Positions 20,412-30,476 of a DNA stretch of 33,098 nucleotides are shown in pieces (position 1 is the stretch's first letter; every line of letters starts with the position of its first letter). Location of the stretch: positions 1-33,098 of the IMG/VR virus record IMGVR_UViG_3300009151_000228. The stretch is one strand, 5' to 3'. The position numbers were made by a program, and so were the translations under genes. The stretch is from a virus. The notes below the pieces were generated by a model, which was not told where the DNA came from, did not search any database, and saw nothing but the letters and a program-made list of their open reading frames with translations.

Positions 20412-21973
20412 GGCCCAGCATTCCTCCATGATCCACTACTATAAAAATAAAGACGGTTATTGGTAGTGTCAATTACCATTGGTGCCCAAGGCGTTAGCGT
20501 CGGAGAACTAGTCGGTGCGCCAGCGCAGGTGGTCACGCAAAGCATCCCGTTAGGCTCGGTGGTTCCAATGGCTCCAGCACCGCAAAATACTGTCCCATTA
20601 GACGTAACTGAAAACTGCTGTGCGCCTACAGCGTTGTCAGCGAGAATCAGGTTTCCAGTTTGCCCCGCCATGCCGCTGAACTGACCAGGGATGTTTGCCA
20701 CAGCTTGAGAAATTGAACGAAACCCACCAAAGAATTTATTTGCTATTGGAAAACCAGAAGCGTCTGTGCAACCAACATACGTATCAGAATCATATCCGGC
20801 TCCACCATTGTTCACGATAGTCGTTAGATTTGTGCAACTTATAAATTGCCACGGGTACGAAGTGACATTTTTCTGCGTGTCTATCGTATTATTTTCAAAC
20901 CGGCAACTTATGACCGCAAAATTATTTGCGCCAGTCAACGCCAAAAATCCGGTGCCGCAATTCTCAAGGTTGCCGCCCATCCAAATAGACCCATTACCTT
21001 GATACTGACCTACTGAAACGCCTATGGAAGTTGCGCCAACGGTGGTGCGGTCGCCAAACACAGAACAGTTAATAAAGGTGTTGTCTGTCCCGTTTGCTGA
21101 TCCAGTTGTGACTATTTTGAACCCGTTTTGAATGTGATTGATGTCAATGTTTTTAAAGGTATTGAAAAAGGTAGACGCGTTCCCACTATCAATCACGACG
21201 CCGACATCCGTTCTGCCAGTTTCTATACTGCCCTCAATGTAAATGTTTTCAAACACACCACCAACTATGCCTTTAGTGCTTATAGCGGTTGCTGTTTTCT
21301 GAGACATCAAAATGCCCATGTCCCTGCATCCAAGGCCACGCTTTATAGAACTAGGGTTATTTCCAAACTGCAAACAGACACCCGCACCGCTATGCAATAT
21401 TCTAGTGCCTTGGTTCCCGCAACCCTGCAAGATAATCTCATCGGGGATGGTAATTGTTGCGGTGCTTGCATAGTCTCCCAACGGGAAAAACACCGTCCCG
21501 CCAGTTGCAGCCAATGAAGTAATAGCGGCTTGAATCGCTGCTGTGTCTGATGTGCTTCCATCAGCAACAGCACCAAAATCTTTGACCGATACAAAATCGC
21601 GCAACTTGCTTTGTTCTGTCCTGGCAACCGCTCCGGTGCCTGCTTGTATAAAACCAATCATTGACGAGCCGCTTGATGCCGCCAGAGCTGGAACCGTTGC
21701 AACGCCGCCGATAGTATCAGCAGTCCATATCAGTACGTCAGTTGAGTCTTTTAGTGTGAATTTGTAAAGACTAGTTCCTAACCAGATACTTGCTTCGCCA
21801 CGGCTATCGAGAATAACCGGGTTGGTGTTAGGTGTTGCGCCTCCTTGATCGGTGTAGGTCACAAGCGGTGTGGTGGTGCCAGCCGCGTAGGTGTAGACTT
21901 TGCCACCCGATAGAGGCACACCTCCTGCGGTCAAGAACTGCATAAAGGGTGACGGTGTGAGAGATGCGCTCAT
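20408..21973 (-). CDS. tailspike with pectate-lyase-type beta-helix
   Basis: A 521-residue receptor-binding tailspike. The N-terminus (SLTPSPFMQFLTAGGVPLSG, then GGKVYTYAAGTTTPLVTYTD and NPVILDSRGEASIWLG) is the virion-attachment domain shared by many podovirus fibres. From about residue 128, VSVKDFGAVADGSTSDTAAI begins a Pectate_lyase_3 right-handed beta-helix that ends near residue 400, followed by a C-terminal domain (LYFYSSGSWRNAGP). Such spikes bind and often cleave surface polysaccharide. No catalytic pair can be fixed by eye. It lies at the end of the ejection-gene block. The gene is less GC-rich than its neighbours, which fits exchange of host-range modules. Confidence 0.88.
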   Translation of the reverse strand: MSASLTPSPFMQFLTAGGVPLSGGKVYTYAAGTTTPLVTYTDQGGATPNTNPVILDSRGEASIWLGTSLYKFTLKDSTDVLIWTADTIGGVATVPALAASSGSSMIGFIQAGTGAVARTEQSKLRDFVSVKDFGAVADGSTSDTAAIQAAITSLAATGGTVFFPLGDYASTATITIPDEIILQGCGNQGTRILHSGAGVCLQFGNNPSSIKRGLGCRDMGILMSQKTATAISTKGIVGGVFENIYIEGSIETGRTDVGVVIDSGNASTFFNTFKNIDINHIQNGFKIVTTGSANGTDNTFINCSVFGDRTTVGATSIGVSVGQYQGNGSIWMGGNLENCGTGFLALTGANNFAVISCRFENNTIDTQKNVTSYPWQFISCTNLTTIVNNGGAGYDSDTYVGCTDASGFPIANKFFGGFRSISQAVANIPGQFSGMAGQTGNLILADNAVGAQQFSVTSNGTVFCGAGAIGTTEPNGMLCVTTCAGAPTSSPTLTPWAPMVIDTTNNRLYFYSSGSWRNAGP

Positions 21974-21975
21974 AG

Positions 21976-24900
21976 TTATGGCCTTTCAGGTGCAAGTTGG
22001 TTAATCATCAATGCGCCCGGTGCAACTGTACCTGAGAACCGAGATGGTTTTTTGACCCCCGCCGGTGCGGCAGAGGGTCTGGCGCGGGCTATCATTGCGG
22101 CAGCGGATGGCGAATTGGCAAGCTCCACACCGATCTGCGCGGCCAGTTTATCGTCCGTTAAACCTTTCATCCGGCGCATAACCGCGTTCGCCAGCGCAGC
22201 TTCGCGTGACAACGCCATCACGGGCGGGCCGGCGGCAGTAGTGGCTAACCCACCCGCGCCACCACCCGCAGCGTTGCCGGTAGTCGCCAACTTTTCAAAT
22301 TCTGCGCCTTGTTCAATCTCGCGCTGTATCTTTTGAACTATAGCTCGGACTTCAGGCAGACCTTTAGTCAGGTCATCCATTCGTTTAGCGGAGTCCAGCA
22401 TGTTTTTAGGAAACGCTTTTTGGGTGTCCTCAATCAAGGTCTTTACCCGTGCGCCTTCTTTTGCTTCCGCAAATATCTTCGCCGCCGTGGTGGGGTTGGC
22501 CGCCCGCAACGCGGTCATAATAGTGCGCTCGTTGTTCACCAGATGCTTGAGCGGATCTATAGTGTTTAGCGCGTCCTGCATAACCCCCCGCGCCAACGCC
22601 GCCTTGGCCGGCTGGTCCATCCGCCGCAAGGCTTGATTCATAACCGCATCCGACGCGATAACAGACTTACGCAATTCGCCGGTCGTACGGAACGACAATC
22701 CTTTAGTAGCTTCGTCTAATGCAATATTTTCCGCCGCAATTTTAACTGTTTCGGCGGCTTTTGCTTTTGCTACCGCCGCTGTTTCCGGCGCAAATGTTTC
22801 CGCCACTTTACTCGGCAACGCCGCAAGTTCGCCCGTTTTTGTTTTTGCTGCAGCGCCAAGGGCGTCTAATTTGTCACCAATGCCCATGCCGGCGTTGTCT
22901 AGAACGTCCAACACCTTGCGGTGGGCAAACATAAATGCATCGTGCGCGGCAACGTCCAGCACACCTTTGATGCCCACTTTGGAAAAGTACAATCCTTCGA
23001 TACCGTCTTTAAGTGCTTGCACCGCCGCAGGGTTGTCACCGAGCATGTTTACAAATTGCTTGGCTTCGCTTTCGCCTTTAAAAAATGAACTGGTAACATC
23101 TTCTGGTTTGATGCGGTCTTCGTTAAGCCCCGTGCGGCGGAATAGATTTTCTTGTACACCTGTTTTAAATTTAGGCACGTAATTGGTTTTGTACTGATTC
23201 ACCGCCGCTGCGTACGCGGTCTTTGCTTCCGGCGTAAGCGTGGCTGAGTCTTTCACCATCTTGGTGATTACATCTTGCAACTGAGCTAAATTACGCAGCT
23301 TCGGGTCTACGTTGGGGGATATTTTGGCGTCACGAACCGCTGCGTTTATAGCCGACCGAATAGCGTCTAAGTCTTCAAGCGTTGCCATTGCGGGCGGCGC
23401 GGCTTGCGGTGCCTTGGATACCAAAGGTGCAAGGAAACCACCACCACCAGTTTCCGGTGTCGCTGGTGCCTCATTCTTAAGTTTCAACAACCGGCTGATA
23501 ATAGGATGCGCTGTTTTTGGGTCAAACTGGGATAGCGACTTTCCCAGTATTTCTTCTGCTTTAGCTACCAAAGGTTCGGCGCTGACCTCCGCGTTACCGG
23601 CCAATTTAAATGCGTCATCATACAACCGTTTGTTTTCAGCTTTGGCCGCTTTCCGTTCTGTTTTGGCTTCGCCCGATATGATGTCGCCGAGTGCCGGCTG
23701 ATTAGGGTCCGCAACACCATGCGCTTGCTGCGCGGTGGTATTTTTGGTGATTAAGCCAGAAGTTGCTGCGGCTTCTTTTTCAGCTAACGTAGCTTCTGCT
23801 TTGGCTAACTCCTCAGCACGGGCGGTCTGCTGCGCCACTAAAGTATTCTGCTCCTGCGACATTGCGGTATTGACCGCACGGCGGGGCAGATTAGGTGAGC
23901 CAAGGTTAGGCGGCATATTGGACTGTTGCAGCGCGTTGACGCTTTCGGTAGCCCCTGCTAATTGATTGACTTGGCTTTCTTGCAACGCATTTGTTCTTGC
24001 CTTGTATATGTCCGCCACCGCTGTGTTGGCAAACTGTGATGACTTTGCAAGTGCCGCCAGACCGCTGCTTTTTAGCGCAACCGCAACCTGCTCAATGGGC
24101 ATTCCTTGCTCTAGCATCGCTATCGCCTGATCCATCTTGGCAATATCCGGTGTGCCTTTGATCGGATCAGAAGAGAAGGCGGACATGACGGCGCGGTTCT
24201 TTATGGCCTCCGCACCGCCGGGTAGCACCGATTCAACAAGGTTCCGCCCAGCGGTGTAACCCGCTTTTGCGGTTGCTTTGGCTACGTCTACTGCCGGTTT
24301 TACATAAGGCACTTGCAACGCCATGTTGCCCGCCACCCGCGCCGTTGGCATAACAGCGTTTAACGGGTTGGTGTATTGCCCTGCGGTGCTTAGGACTTTC
24401 CCTGCGGTGGACAACGCGCCTGACGCGCTTGCAGCGGCCTCCATGCCCGGTACACCGGACATCGCGCCGGCCACAATGGGGCCACGCGAAGCCGTTGCCA
24501 GCTTAGTGGCAGCCGCGCCGCCGCCGGTGAATAGGGTCGAGAGATCCGCCGCCGCGCCTACAGGATCGTTGTACAGCGTGTCTTTTATCCGGTCCAGCGA
24601 ACCGTACTTTGCTTTGTACACGCCGCCCACCGCATTGGCAGCGGCAACAGCTCGTTGCCCCGCTGCAAGGGCTTCCGGTGATTCGCTCTTGTTGACAAAA
24701 TCCACCAACGCTTGTGGCAACACATTCTGCAACGCGCCGGCGCCGATATCCATAATATTACCTATGGTGTTGTTGCCTTTTGTGTCAACAACATTAACGA
24801 CGGCGTTTAATATTCCTTTACCCAAACGAACCGCAGAGGAAGGTATGTTGGACAGAAAGCCACCCACGCTGCGACCAGTGGGTATCCCCGACGGGGCGGC

Positions 24901-25017
24901 GGATAAATGTGGGTTTTGCCGTATGACTTCATTTTGCACTTGTTCTTGCGATGCCCCTGCCGGCCCGTCAATTTCGTAAGTTTTACCATCCGGCGCCGAA
25001 ATGCTGTAGGTGGTCAT
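21976..25017 (-). CDS. large internal virion / ejection protein (gp16-like), 1013 aa
   Basis: A 1013-residue protein, the third of three in a row in the place of P22 gp7, gp20 and gp16, the proteins ejected into the cell with the DNA. The start MTTYSISAPDGKTYEIDGPA with GASQEQVQNEVIRQ is a short N-terminal module common in phage internal proteins. The rest is Ala-rich and helical with long charged coils (about residues 390-420 and 840-930) and a hydrophobic patch near 50-80. The ATG at 25017 overlaps the upstream stop; an in-frame ATG seven codons earlier is less likely. No lytic transglycosylase motif was found by eye. Role from gene order and composition. Confidence 0.75.
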   Translation of the reverse strand: MTTYSISAPDGKTYEIDGPAGASQEQVQNEVIRQNPHLSAAPSGIPTGRSVGGFLSNIPSSAVRLGKGILNAVVNVVDTKGNNTIGNIMDIGAGALQNVLPQALVDFVNKSESPEALAAGQRAVAAANAVGGVYKAKYGSLDRIKDTLYNDPVGAAADLSTLFTGGGAAATKLATASRGPIVAGAMSGVPGMEAAASASGALSTAGKVLSTAGQYTNPLNAVMPTARVAGNMALQVPYVKPAVDVAKATAKAGYTAGRNLVESVLPGGAEAIKNRAVMSAFSSDPIKGTPDIAKMDQAIAMLEQGMPIEQVAVALKSSGLAALAKSSQFANTAVADIYKARTNALQESQVNQLAGATESVNALQQSNMPPNLGSPNLPRRAVNTAMSQEQNTLVAQQTARAEELAKAEATLAEKEAAATSGLITKNTTAQQAHGVADPNQPALGDIISGEAKTERKAAKAENKRLYDDAFKLAGNAEVSAEPLVAKAEEILGKSLSQFDPKTAHPIISRLLKLKNEAPATPETGGGGFLAPLVSKAPQAAPPAMATLEDLDAIRSAINAAVRDAKISPNVDPKLRNLAQLQDVITKMVKDSATLTPEAKTAYAAAVNQYKTNYVPKFKTGVQENLFRRTGLNEDRIKPEDVTSSFFKGESEAKQFVNMLGDNPAAVQALKDGIEGLYFSKVGIKGVLDVAAHDAFMFAHRKVLDVLDNAGMGIGDKLDALGAAAKTKTGELAALPSKVAETFAPETAAVAKAKAAETVKIAAENIALDEATKGLSFRTTGELRKSVIASDAVMNQALRRMDQPAKAALARGVMQDALNTIDPLKHLVNNERTIMTALRAANPTTAAKIFAEAKEGARVKTLIEDTQKAFPKNMLDSAKRMDDLTKGLPEVRAIVQKIQREIEQGAEFEKLATTGNAAGGGAGGLATTAAGPPVMALSREAALANAVMRRMKGLTDDKLAAQIGVELANSPSAAAMIARARPSAAPAGVKKPSRFSGTVAPGALMINQLAPERP

Positions 25018-26675
25018 TTGGTGGTCGCCTTGCCCCAACCAGATGACGGTGTGGCTGCGCTGGGGACATTTGTCGCCGATGCAGCGGCAGCGCGGGTGAA
25101 TAAACTACTAACAGCTTTATTCGACCCACCACCGGATTCATATTGGTCTTGCAAACCCTTAACTTGCCCCGCAATCAGTTTTTGCCATTTATTGACTACA
25201 CCTGCAAGTTGTTCAGGCGAGTTGGCTTCGCCGACTTCTTTTCGCATTTCTGTGCGGTCGCCCAATGCCCCAGCGGTTCCCAAAATTGCTTTAGTTAATT
25301 CATCCGCTACCACGTTTCTAACCGCCCCAAAATCAGTTGGTGCGGGTTTGCCCGTCCACCTTGCAATTTGGTTGCCCATTGCGTTGGTAAATTGAAGACT
25401 ATCATTACCCAAATCTTTAGCGGTGTCTTTAAATACATCCAGATGGTCTTGCACAACGTTAAGGGACCGTAGAGTATTGCCTAAACGCCCCGAAGTAAAC
25501 GCAGTCTCAATCCCTTGCTTAGTTTTGAATTGCGTTGCGTCATAGGTAGGATCTACCATATTGACCAATTGCATAAGACTGTCCCCACGCGTCGTACTAC
25601 GTCCGGGTGGGGCAGCGCGGTGGTCTGTGATGGCCGCTACTTGTGAAGCTACGTTGTACGGTAGCGCAGCCAACATGGCATCGCCGGTTAACCTTTGCGC
25701 AATCGCGTCTTTTATTGACAACTTAGCGCCGCCAAGGGTTGGTTCCGTAGCCGCCGCTGGGGCGGGTGCGGCCGGAACAACACCTAAATTGTGTTGCCTT
25801 GACGCGGCCCCACTACTGCCCATGCCTACTGGAAAATGATCTTGTATCCCAGTTAAATTAAACGGGTCCGCACCAACGGCGCGAATGCCTAACCCAGCTT
25901 GGCTTATGTCTGCGTTACGGTCGGCTACATTTGCGGTGCGCGTTTGGGCCATAGTCATGCCGGGGGCCAAATTATTAAACCCAGTGGGTGTTTGCCCAAA
26001 CCCTTGCGAGAATGGTGCGAAGTTTATAAAATCTACGCCGCCGGTGGGTGTGTTCACTTGACGTATGTCCGGTGTCAACGCCTTAAGCCTATCCGCCGCA
26101 GTGCCTGCCATTAAGGCCAATATTGGCGCCCGTTGTTCCATAGGTACGGCTAAAAGCGCGGTTTGTGTGCGGGTGGCCTCGGCCATACTCAAACCTTGGT
26201 TTTGCACCGCGTCGCTTATGGCCGCACGAATATCCTCGTCAGACGCCCCGTTGGGATTAGTAGACAGCCGGGACAAATTTTCAAACGCATGTTGCGCTCG
26301 ACTCACCGCCATTTTATCGGTAAGGTTTTGTGTTTGCGCGGTCCTATATGCCCTGTCACCGGGTTGTGCAAGTATGTCTCCGCGCAGTTTATCTTGTGTT
26401 AATCGTTCGCTTTGCATTTTTGACGCTACATCTGGCTTACCAGCCCGCTGGTAAGCGCGATATATCTCTTCGGGTGTAGTTGCAACCCGTAGATCGCCGA
26501 GCAACTGATTCGTCAGTTCGTCCTCGCGTTTGGCTTTCGCCAACGTGTACTGAGAGAGAGCGTTCTGGTTCTCTTGCGCCCTAGCCGCCGCCGCCTGATC
26601 CTGCCCACGCACAAAGGCGTTGCCGATGCTCTCCGACCCCGGTGGGGTCAGCAATCCGAAGTTGAGTTCAGCCAT
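25014..26675 (-). CDS. internal virion / ejection protein (gp20-like), 553 aa
   Basis: A 553-residue mainly helical protein. It begins MAELNFGLLTPPGSESIGNA, with a charged Gln/Ala-rich coil in the first 150 residues. The C-terminal third (LVNMVDPTYDATQFKTKQG; LRSLNVVQDHLDVFKDTAKD; KPAPTDFGAVRNVVADELTK) is a conserved module of phage internal and ejection proteins. A Pro/Ala-rich linker lies near residue 300. It sits between the gp7-like and gp16-like genes, as gp20 does in P22. It probably helps form the conduit across the cell envelope. Assignment by order and pattern. Confidence 0.75.
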   Translation of the reverse strand: MAELNFGLLTPPGSESIGNAFVRGQDQAAAARAQENQNALSQYTLAKAKREDELTNQLLGDLRVATTPEEIYRAYQRAGKPDVASKMQSERLTQDKLRGDILAQPGDRAYRTAQTQNLTDKMAVSRAQHAFENLSRLSTNPNGASDEDIRAAISDAVQNQGLSMAEATRTQTALLAVPMEQRAPILALMAGTAADRLKALTPDIRQVNTPTGGVDFINFAPFSQGFGQTPTGFNNLAPGMTMAQTRTANVADRNADISQAGLGIRAVGADPFNLTGIQDHFPVGMGSSGAASRQHNLGVVPAAPAPAAATEPTLGGAKLSIKDAIAQRLTGDAMLAALPYNVASQVAAITDHRAAPPGRSTTRGDSLMQLVNMVDPTYDATQFKTKQGIETAFTSGRLGNTLRSLNVVQDHLDVFKDTAKDLGNDSLQFTNAMGNQIARWTGKPAPTDFGAVRNVVADELTKAILGTAGALGDRTEMRKEVGEANSPEQLAGVVNKWQKLIAGQVKGLQDQYESGGGSNKAVSSLFTRAAAASATNVPSAATPSSGWGKATTK

Positions 26676-26677
26676 GA

Positions 26678-27451
26678 TTAATAATCTCCCCGCGCTACTG
26701 CGGCGCTTAACTCCGCCCCCGTAGGACTATAAGTGTATCCGCCACCATCTGGGGACGCCCCGCGCCCATACCCGCCATAGTACCGCCCCAGCATGTTGGC
26801 CGCACCGCCGTAGGCTGAGTTACGCAGCCCCGCTCCGGCCATCGCCGCGTTGCCTGTGTTGGCCGCGCTGCCCATCAAAACGTTGCCAATATTACCCGCT
26901 GTGTTTGACCCCAGCGTGGCAAGATTACCCGCCGCAGTCTGGCCGGTTCCGGCAACTCCTGACAGGCGGTTAAAATCGGTGTTCTGCGCGTTGGTGTTGG
27001 CGTTAAAGCCGGTCACATAGCGATTGAAAGCATTCTGGTATTCCTGCGAACCCATGCCTTGCCCAAACTCAGTTGCAGCTTTGATATTCGCCCCCGACAG
27101 CCCCCGACCTCTGGCGGCCATTGAAGCGTTCACCCCTCGCATTCCTTGGTCAAACCGAAATCCGTAGCCGGGGTCTGTGTTCTGGTTGTAGTCAAAGTTA
27201 AACTGAGGCGCGGCGCTAAACCGACCCCCAGGTTGCAATCCGGCGCCCAGTTGGTTGACCGCACCCGTGCCGGCCGCAAGAAACGGTTGTTGGTTGGCTT
27301 GCGCGATGTCGAACTGACGGCGCTGCTCGGCGATAGACGCATCCGAGGCTTGCCCCGACGCTCGGGCGGCGGTGTCAGCGGCGTTAGAAGCAGAGTCCGC
27401 GCTAAACAACGAACTTCCTATGATTGCAGCGGGTAGCATCCATGCGGACAT
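26678..27451 (-). CDS. DNA-transfer / injection protein (gp7-like), 257 aa
   Basis: A 257-residue Gly/Ala/Asn-rich protein. A hydrophobic start (MSAWMLPAAIIGSSLF) leads into DSASNAADTAARASGQASDA and a Gln-rich helix, then FNFDYNQNTDPGYGFRFDQG and EYQNAFNRYVTGFNANTNAQ. This is the pattern of phage DNA-transfer proteins like P22 gp7, which leave the virion with the DNA. It starts the three-gene ejection block. The glycine/tyrosine-rich end is low in complexity. Fairly sure. Confidence 0.8.
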   Translation of the reverse strand: MSAWMLPAAIIGSSLFSADSASNAADTAARASGQASDASIAEQRRQFDIAQANQQPFLAAGTGAVNQLGAGLQPGGRFSAAPQFNFDYNQNTDPGYGFRFDQGMRGVNASMAARGRGLSGANIKAATEFGQGMGSQEYQNAFNRYVTGFNANTNAQNTDFNRLSGVAGTGQTAAGNLATLGSNTAGNIGNVLMGSAANTGNAAMAGAGLRNSAYGGAANMLGRYYGGYGRGASPDGGGYTYSPTGAELSAAVARGDY

Positions 27452-27452
27452 A

Positions 27453-27797
27453 TTAATGTTCCTTAGTTAGATTTTGCGCGATTAACCTAGCCTGCGCCAT
27501 ATCGTCGGGTAAAGTTACTTCCGCATCCACTTCATCCGCATCCGTGCAATCCGTAGCATGAATGCAATACCATACCACTTCCGTAAGTGTCTTTACGCCG
27601 TGGTGCGCGTTTGCGTTAATAGTCAAGCAAGCTGGCGCGTGGACAACTTTGCGCGTTCCATCAACGATAAGTTCAATAGATCCACTAGCCAGTACGGACA
27701 AATGGTCAAACTTATGCCTGTGGTGCAATAGCACATAATCAGCAGGCATCCGCAATTCCTTGGCATATACACCCCCGCCAAAATGATGCAGAATCAC
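27453..27797 (-). CDS. cupin-domain protein, 114 aa
   Basis: A single-domain cupin of 114 residues. LLHHRHKFDHLSVLASGSIE gives three histidines (H26, H28, H32) and the first cupin motif, and INANAHHGVKTLTEVVWYCI gives the second (H65/H66, with H80 close behind). The metal site therefore seems intact. It lies within the virion operon between a beta-rich small protein (4-base overlap) and the ejection genes. Similar cupins occur there in other phages with no proven role; binding or changing a sugar is the usual guess for cupins near receptor proteins. Confidence 0.8.
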   Translation of the reverse strand: MILHHFGGGVYAKELRMPADYVLLHHRHKFDHLSVLASGSIELIVDGTRKVVHAPACLTINANAHHGVKTLTEVVWYCIHATDCTDADEVDAEVTLPDDMAQARLIAQNLTKEH

Positions 27798-28129
27798 GTT
27801 ACCTCCCGCCCAGAAGCGCGGATAGTGATGGCCGACGCAGTTCCGGCTATCGTTGAGATAAATCCCCCATTATCAAGCACTTGGCCTACTATTTCGGGGA
27901 AAGTATACACTTCGGAGGCGGCCAACGAGCGGGCCTTGGTAATCAGGTTGCTGTTGCCCGGTGTGTCACCCAAGGTGACCAAATTGATGCTTAAAGTTGC
28001 CGCGCCGCCGCTGTAGTTGGTGGCCGTGAACTTGTCAATAATTGTGGTCACATTGGATGCGGCGTACTGCTGAGTTTGACTCGACTCGGCAATCTTGGCG
28101 GGGATCAAAACTTTAACGGTAACGGTCAT
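27794..28129 (-). CDS. beta-rich small virion protein, 111 aa
   Basis: A 111-residue protein, Thr/Ser/Ala-rich and beta-strand-like throughout ([20 protein letters not shown], then ATLSINLVTLG and ITIRASGREVT). Small proteins of this style in phage structural operons are often decoration or fibre-associated proteins; no family name is certain. The ATG and stop are coupled to both neighbours. Confidence 0.65.
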   Translation of the reverse strand: MTVTVKVLIPAKIAESSQTQQYAASNVTTIIDKFTATNYSGGAATLSINLVTLGDTPGNSNLITKARSLAASEVYTFPEIVGQVLDNGGFISTIAGTASAITIRASGREVT

Positions 28130-28293
28130 GTTTTTTTCTCGTTTTTTAATGCTAACGTCAATTCATCCTGATAAACGCTTTCCTCAATGAATTCAGGGGC
28201 AAGATTTTGTTCGGCAAGCATTGAAATAATTGTTTCTTGGCTCATGCCTTCGTAACCAATCAAAGCACCGTTGACCCTAGCAAATAATTTCAT
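28126..28293 (-). CDS. hypothetical protein, 55 aa
   Basis: A 55-residue acidic protein, [20 protein letters not shown] and on, ending ALKNEKKT. The ATG at 28293 overlaps the stop of the long fibre gene (ATGA) and is preferred over an in-frame ATG nine codons earlier that lies within the fibre gene. It may be a fibre chaperone or adaptor, judging only by its place directly after the fibre gene. Function unknown. Confidence 0.55.
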   Translation of the reverse strand: MKLFARVNGALIGYEGMSQETIISMLAEQNLAPEFIEESVYQDELTLALKNEKKT

Positions 28294-30476
28294 CGCACTC
28301 TCCTTGCGCTGATCCGACACTTATAAACAGGTGCGGCCCCTAAATTGTAGTCAGCATAAACTTTAAGATAATAAGTTGTGGTTGAAGCTATGCTTGCTCT
28401 CCACGCTGGGATGGATTGATTAAACCCCGGCATACTTAAAATTGACCGCGCAAACGCGGTATCACAAGTGTTGTCTCCTCCTAATAAATTGGTTGTATTG
28501 TTGCCCGATGCGGTGCCAATCCAAGATATTGCTTCAGACCAGTTTGCGGTTCCTCCGTTGGTGCAAAAAATTGTGTACGAAATGTCCCAATCTCCAGCAG
28601 TCAACGATATGGATGTTGCGTCACCAAAAACCCCTGTTGCGGGGTAGTTTGCGTAAGTTGAAATATAGGATGAAACATACTCACCAACGCTTCCAGCATT
28701 TGCATTGTTGTTTGTAGTTGTGCCGACAATTCCCGCTGTGGAAGAAGGCGTAATTGTTGACGAAGCGGTAATGGTAGTGAATGCGCCTGTTGTCGCTGTT
28801 GTTGCTCCTACTGTGCCGTTGATGTTTAACGAAGCTGTCCCGCTTAACGTCCCGCCTAGCGTCAAACTGCCAGAAGTCGTAACCGTCCCTGTAAGCGTCA
28901 ATCCGTTGACCGTTCCTGCGCCGCTAACGCTTGTGACCGTTCCGCCCCCAGCAGGGGTTGACCATGTACCATCCCCACGCCAGAAGGTTGAGGAACTAGC
29001 GGAAGTGCCGGAATTCAGATTCGTGACTGGCAGGTTGCCGGTGACCTGCGTCACTAGACTGACCCCGCTCAAGGTGCCGCCCAGCGTCAAACTCCCCGAG
29101 CTTGTGACCGTGCCGGTCAGGGTAATGCCGTTCACAGACCCGGTGCTGCCCACACTGGTGACCGTGCCGCTGCCTTTGCCGTTAAAGGTCGTCCAGTCCG
29201 TTGATGTCAGATAACCGCTTACAGACGTTGTGGCAGCAGGCATTGAGATTGCTGGCGTTGCGCCGCCAGAGGACACCACTGGCGAGGTTCCCGTTACGCT
29301 GGTGACAGTCCCCTGGGGGTTGGCAGCCGTTGTGATGCCGGTCACCCGCCCGTAGGTGTCAATGGTGACGACGGGGATAAGCGACACAGATCCGGTCGTC
29401 CCCGGTGTTGCAACCCCCGAGGCCAGGTCAATGACCGGCGTTGCGCCGCCGGTGCTGGTAATCCGGCCTGCGGTGCCGGAAACACTGGTCACCGTGCCGC
29501 CCGAGCCAGTTGCGGACAGAGTGCCGGTAGCAAAGGACACGCCGGTGCCGATGGTGACATTGGAGAACCCACCTGCACCGTTGCCGTACAGGATTGAGGT
29601 GCCGCTGGTCGCCGGCGCGTAATCGGTGCCGGAGGCAGCCGCGCTGATTGCGGTGCCGTTGCCCTTTAGCACCCCGGTGATGGTCGTGGAAAGCGTCAAA
29701 GCAGGAGTTGCCCCACCTGAACTGGTGCCTGCTAAACCATTGGCGCTTGCAACCGAAACAGCGGTGACGGTTCCTGTCGTTGGAGTTGACCAAGTTGGCG
29801 TTCCAGCCGTTGCGCTGGTTAAAACTTGTCCGGTTGTACCCGCAGCCGTGTACGCAAGCGCGGTTCCTGTTCCATACACCACCGCCCCCGCTGTCGGCGT
29901 TGCGGTGCTATTTGTGCCGCCGTTGGCAATCGGCAAGGTGCCAGAAACGTGCGTTGTAAGGCCGATCTTTCCCCAGCTTGGAGCAGTCGTAACGCCGCCA
30001 GAAATAAGCGCGTTGCCTGTTGCGATATCTGACAGCTTTGCAAATGTCGTTGCGCCACTTGCATAGATAATGTCACCAACGGCGTATGCAGTTAAACCAG
30101 TGCCGCCGTAACTTGCCCCAAGCGTTCCTGTCACATCGTTGACCAGACTCACCGCGCTAAAGGTTGGGTTACCCGCCGCGTTGCCGTGCAGCACCGTGGT
30201 CGTGGTGCCTTGGTTGGTCATGCTGATATTAGGCGCAGTGCCGCCGCTGGATACTATTGGCGCGGTGGCCGTTACCGTGGTAATAGCGTTGCTCAACGCG
30301 CTTATGTCTGCGGGTGGTGGCCCCAGTTGCAATTCATCCAACGTAGTAGCGTTGGACCCGCTGCCCGTCAAAACAAACAGATTCTGAAAAAACCGATACC
30401 ATTCCCGCGACATGAGGCCGGTACGTTCGTCAATGAATGACACCCTTGGCGCGGGAATCTTGGTAATGTTAGCCAT
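28290..30476 (-). CDS. repetitive tail fibre protein, 728 aa
   Basis: A 728-residue fibre. The N-terminus ([20 protein letters not shown] then [17 protein letters not shown]) is a conserved podovirus attachment segment. The long middle is built of Gly/Thr/Ser-rich repeats such as [16 protein letters not shown] and LTLGGTLSG, which should form a thin beta-structured shaft. The last 110 residues ([16 protein letters not shown] onward, ending CRISARRVR) look like a globular tip. It follows the gp10-like gene by an 8-base overlap, where P22 has the tail needle, so it may be the needle or a fibre. Two 110-bp blocks near the shaft end are near-duplicates. Confidence 0.8.
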   Translation of the reverse strand: MANITKIPAPRVSFIDERTGLMSREWYRFFQNLFVLTGSGSNATTLDELQLGPPPADISALSNAITTVTATAPIVSSGGTAPNISMTNQGTTTTVLHGNAAGNPTFSAVSLVNDVTGTLGASYGGTGLTAYAVGDIIYASGATTFAKLSDIATGNALISGGVTTAPSWGKIGLTTHVSGTLPIANGGTNSTATPTAGAVVYGTGTALAYTAAGTTGQVLTSATAGTPTWSTPTTGTVTAVSVASANGLAGTSSGGATPALTLSTTITGVLKGNGTAISAAASGTDYAPATSGTSILYGNGAGGFSNVTIGTGVSFATGTLSATGSGGTVTSVSGTAGRITSTGGATPVIDLASGVATPGTTGSVSLIPVVTIDTYGRVTGITTAANPQGTVTSVTGTSPVVSSGGATPAISMPAATTSVSGYLTSTDWTTFNGKGSGTVTSVGSTGSVNGITLTGTVTSSGSLTLGGTLSGVSLVTQVTGNLPVTNLNSGTSASSSTFWRGDGTWSTPAGGGTVTSVSGAGTVNGLTLTGTVTTSGSLTLGGTLSGTASLNINGTVGATTATTGAFTTITASSTITPSSTAGIVGTTTNNNANAGSVGEYVSSYISTYANYPATGVFGDATSISLTAGDWDISYTIFCTNGGTANWSEAISWIGTASGNNTTNLLGGDNTCDTAFARSILSMPGFNQSIPAWRASIASTTTYYLKVYADYNLGAAPVYKCRISARRVR
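28840..29173. repeat. duplicated 110-bp block in the fibre shaft
   Basis: Bases about 28840-28948 and 29064-29173 encode nearly the same stretch: GTVTSV, then [20 protein letters not shown] against [20 protein letters not shown], then TLSG. The peptides match better than the DNA. The separation suggests an old duplication kept by selection on the protein. Such blocks can recombine and change fibre length. Confidence 0.7.
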
